Shown here: positions 4,683-5,788 of the stretch, piece after piece
How the letters are laid out: the number at the start of each line of letters is the position of its first letter
How positions within the stretch are numbered: the stretch's first letter is position 1
Assembly: GCA_946480885.1 (NCBI GenBank)
Contig: CAMLLK010000080.1
Coordinates: 1-5,788, forward strand
Direction: 5' to 3'
DNA from: an uncultured Thermoproteales archaeon
GTDB lineage: Archaea; Thermoproteota; Thermoprotei; Thermoproteales; Thermoproteaceae
Length of the DNA: 5,788 nt
Position numbers and translations under genes: made by a program
The notes under the pieces: model-generated
What the model saw: only the letters and a program-made list of their open reading frames with translations
The model's database searches: none
Told to the model about the DNA's origin: nothing

Positions 4683-5780
4683 ATGGACGCCGTTTTTATC
4701 GGCTTTGCCGGCCTTGGCCTTGCCGTTGTTTTACACGTAGTTTTTGTCTCTATTACTCTCGGCACTGGCCTTATTTCTGCGTGGGCTAGGCATATGGCTG
4801 TGAAGACTGGAGATGCTTGGTATGAATTATTCGCACGCAAGGCCTTTAAAATATTGATAGTGTCTGAGTTGTTCTCAGGCGTCTGGGGGACAATAATTAC
4901 TGTATTCCTCGCGGGGTTCTTTACGGCGTTGACTACATTAGCTACTAATACACTATTCATCCCCATAGCAATTGCCATAGCCTTTATAATGGTTAGAATA
5001 CCTGCCATTGCTATTAGTTGGTATACCTGGGGCAAAATTTCGCCTAGTAGACATGCTATAATTATGTGGATTATGGCTCTCTCTGGCTTCGGCGTGCCGT
5101 TTGGCTTCAGGGCGATATTTGCAGAAATAAACTATCCACACGCAGTGGGTTACTACCTACAGACTGGTCAAAACCCAGGCTTTATGCCTTATGAAAATCC
5201 ACTGTTCTGGACGCTATATGCACACACAGTCGCCGCGGTGATTTCAGTAGGGGGATTTGTAGTCGCCAGTCTACTAGCTCTGGAGAGAGATGTGAGAGGT
5301 GTAAGAATTGGTGCGGCTGTTGGTACAGTTTTGCTATTTTCTCAATTTGTCTTTGGGCCGGTTTATTGGCTTAGTCTTGCTCAATACTCTCCTTTGTTGT
5401 TCAACGCTGTAAACACTGACTTCGGGCCTCTATTTGGCGCAAAGCTCATTGCAACAGTCGCCTTGGCTGTGTTTGGTATATTGACTTGGAGAGACGCCAA
5501 ACGCGGCGTTGTGTCTCGCTATGCTAAACTCTTGGCGCCTTTGGCTATCCTCATTGTTATTTTTGGCGAGGTGTTAAACGACGGGGCGAGGTACCCAAAT
5601 ATGGTGTTGATAGGTGAGGAGGGCCTCCCCGCCAAATTGTTTGCAAACTTCTATATCGAGATACCAATGGATATGGTATTTGTGATACTGGGCTTCTTGA
5701 TACTATCTGTTGTTGTATTTGTCATAGCGGCGTTTTACGCACTGTATAGGAGATTTATTGTAGAAGTGCCAGAGGAATAA
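4683..5780 (+). CDS. cydA': CydA' : second subunit of archaeal CydAA' oxidase, a CydA paralogue
   Basis: A 365-residue protein with about nine hydrophobic helices, starting 5 nt after cydA. It is a shortened, diverged CydA and not a CydB. His18 in LAVVLHVVFVSITLG matches the helix-I heme histidine. His181 in LYAHTVAAVISVGGF matches the helix-V histidine. GEVLNDGARYPN (295-306) is a worn copy of GWxxxExGRxPW, keeping Gly, Arg and Pro with Asp300 in place of Glu. The Q-loop, the quinol Lys/Glu pair, NxWMQxPxG and the helix-III glutamates are all missing; that helix reads FIPIAIAIAFIMVRIPAIA. This is the arrangement known from Caldivirga maquilingensis CydAA', where two CydA paralogues form an active quinol oxidase carrying only b-type hemes. 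The role here is therefore likely the partner subunit of the upstream CydA in the cytoplasmic membrane. Automatic annotation may label it cytochrome ubiquinol oxidase subunit I. It contains no cysteine. The stop lies 8 nt before the window end. Confidence 0.85.
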   Translation: MDAVFIGFAGLGLAVVLHVVFVSITLGTGLISAWARHMAVKTGDAWYELFARKAFKILIVSELFSGVWGTIITVFLAGFFTALTTLATNTLFIPIAIAIAFIMVRIPAIAISWYTWGKISPSRHAIIMWIMALSGFGVPFGFRAIFAEINYPHAVGYYLQTGQNPGFMPYENPLFWTLYAHTVAAVISVGGFVVASLLALERDVRGVRIGAAVGTVLLFSQFVFGPVYWLSLAQYSPLLFNAVNTDFGPLFGAKLIATVALAVFGILTWRDAKRGVVSRYAKLLAPLAILIVIFGEVLNDGARYPNMVLIGEEGLPAKLFANFYIEIPMDMVFVILGFLILSVVVFVIAAFYALYRRFIVEVPEE

Positions 5781-5788
5781 AAATAAAA

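Noticed and set aside
4667..5141. Minus-strand open frames opposite the start of cydA'
   Set aside because: The plus-strand frame is a convincing membrane subunit in an operon; the reverse frames mirror its codon composition and have no promoter.
37..5788. CRISPR array, insertion sequence or integration att site
   Set aside because: No regularly spaced repeats, transposase-like frame or duplicated tRNA 3' end was seen. The only repeat noticed is the two-copy 19-bp tandem near 2951.

Overview
The window looks like the start of a contig from a hyperthermophilic crenarchaeon (Thermoproteales), most likely Pyrobaculum or a close relative. The evidence is a class II tRNA-Ser with a 14-nt archaeal-type anticodon-loop intron, TATA boxes centred 22-25 nt upstream of start codons (leaderless transcription, as described for Pyrobaculum aerophilum), heavy use of AGA/AGG arginine codons, an archaeal-type dihydroxy-acid dehydratase, and an archaeal cytochrome bd built from two CydA paralogues. 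The genus assignment is inference.

Layout. Positions 1-36 are not biological: they are Illumina TruSeq adapter left on the contig end. Positions 37-209 hold the 3' end of an unidentified membrane protein. Positions 214-1125 encode an aldo/keto reductase with an intact catalytic tetrad. Its last codons run into the 3' end of an oppositely oriented, intron-containing tRNA-Ser(CGA) at 1107-1205. A short AT-rich spacer (1206-1271) carries divergent promoters for the tRNA (minus) and ilvD (plus). ilvD (1272-2963) encodes the branched-chain amino acid enzyme dihydroxy-acid dehydratase. The ilvD stop codon lies inside a 19-bp tandem duplication (2951-2988), followed by an oligo-T terminator and a strong TATA promoter.

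That promoter drives a two-gene operon: cydA (3049-4677) and a shorter paralogue, cydA' (4683-5780), 5 nt downstream. Together they should form a membrane quinol:O2 oxidoreductase of the CydAA' type. The quinol-site Lys/Glu pair, the NxWMQxPxG motif and the GWxxxExGRxPW motif are all present in cydA. The second subunit is a degenerate CydA paralogue and not a CydB.

The genes are not one pathway. The aldo/keto reductase, tRNA, ilvD and cyd operon appear to be independent transcription units. The most interesting parts are the CydAA' operon with its apparent loss of the canonical heme b558 methionine, the tandem repeat upstream of its promoter, and the minimal tRNA intron.
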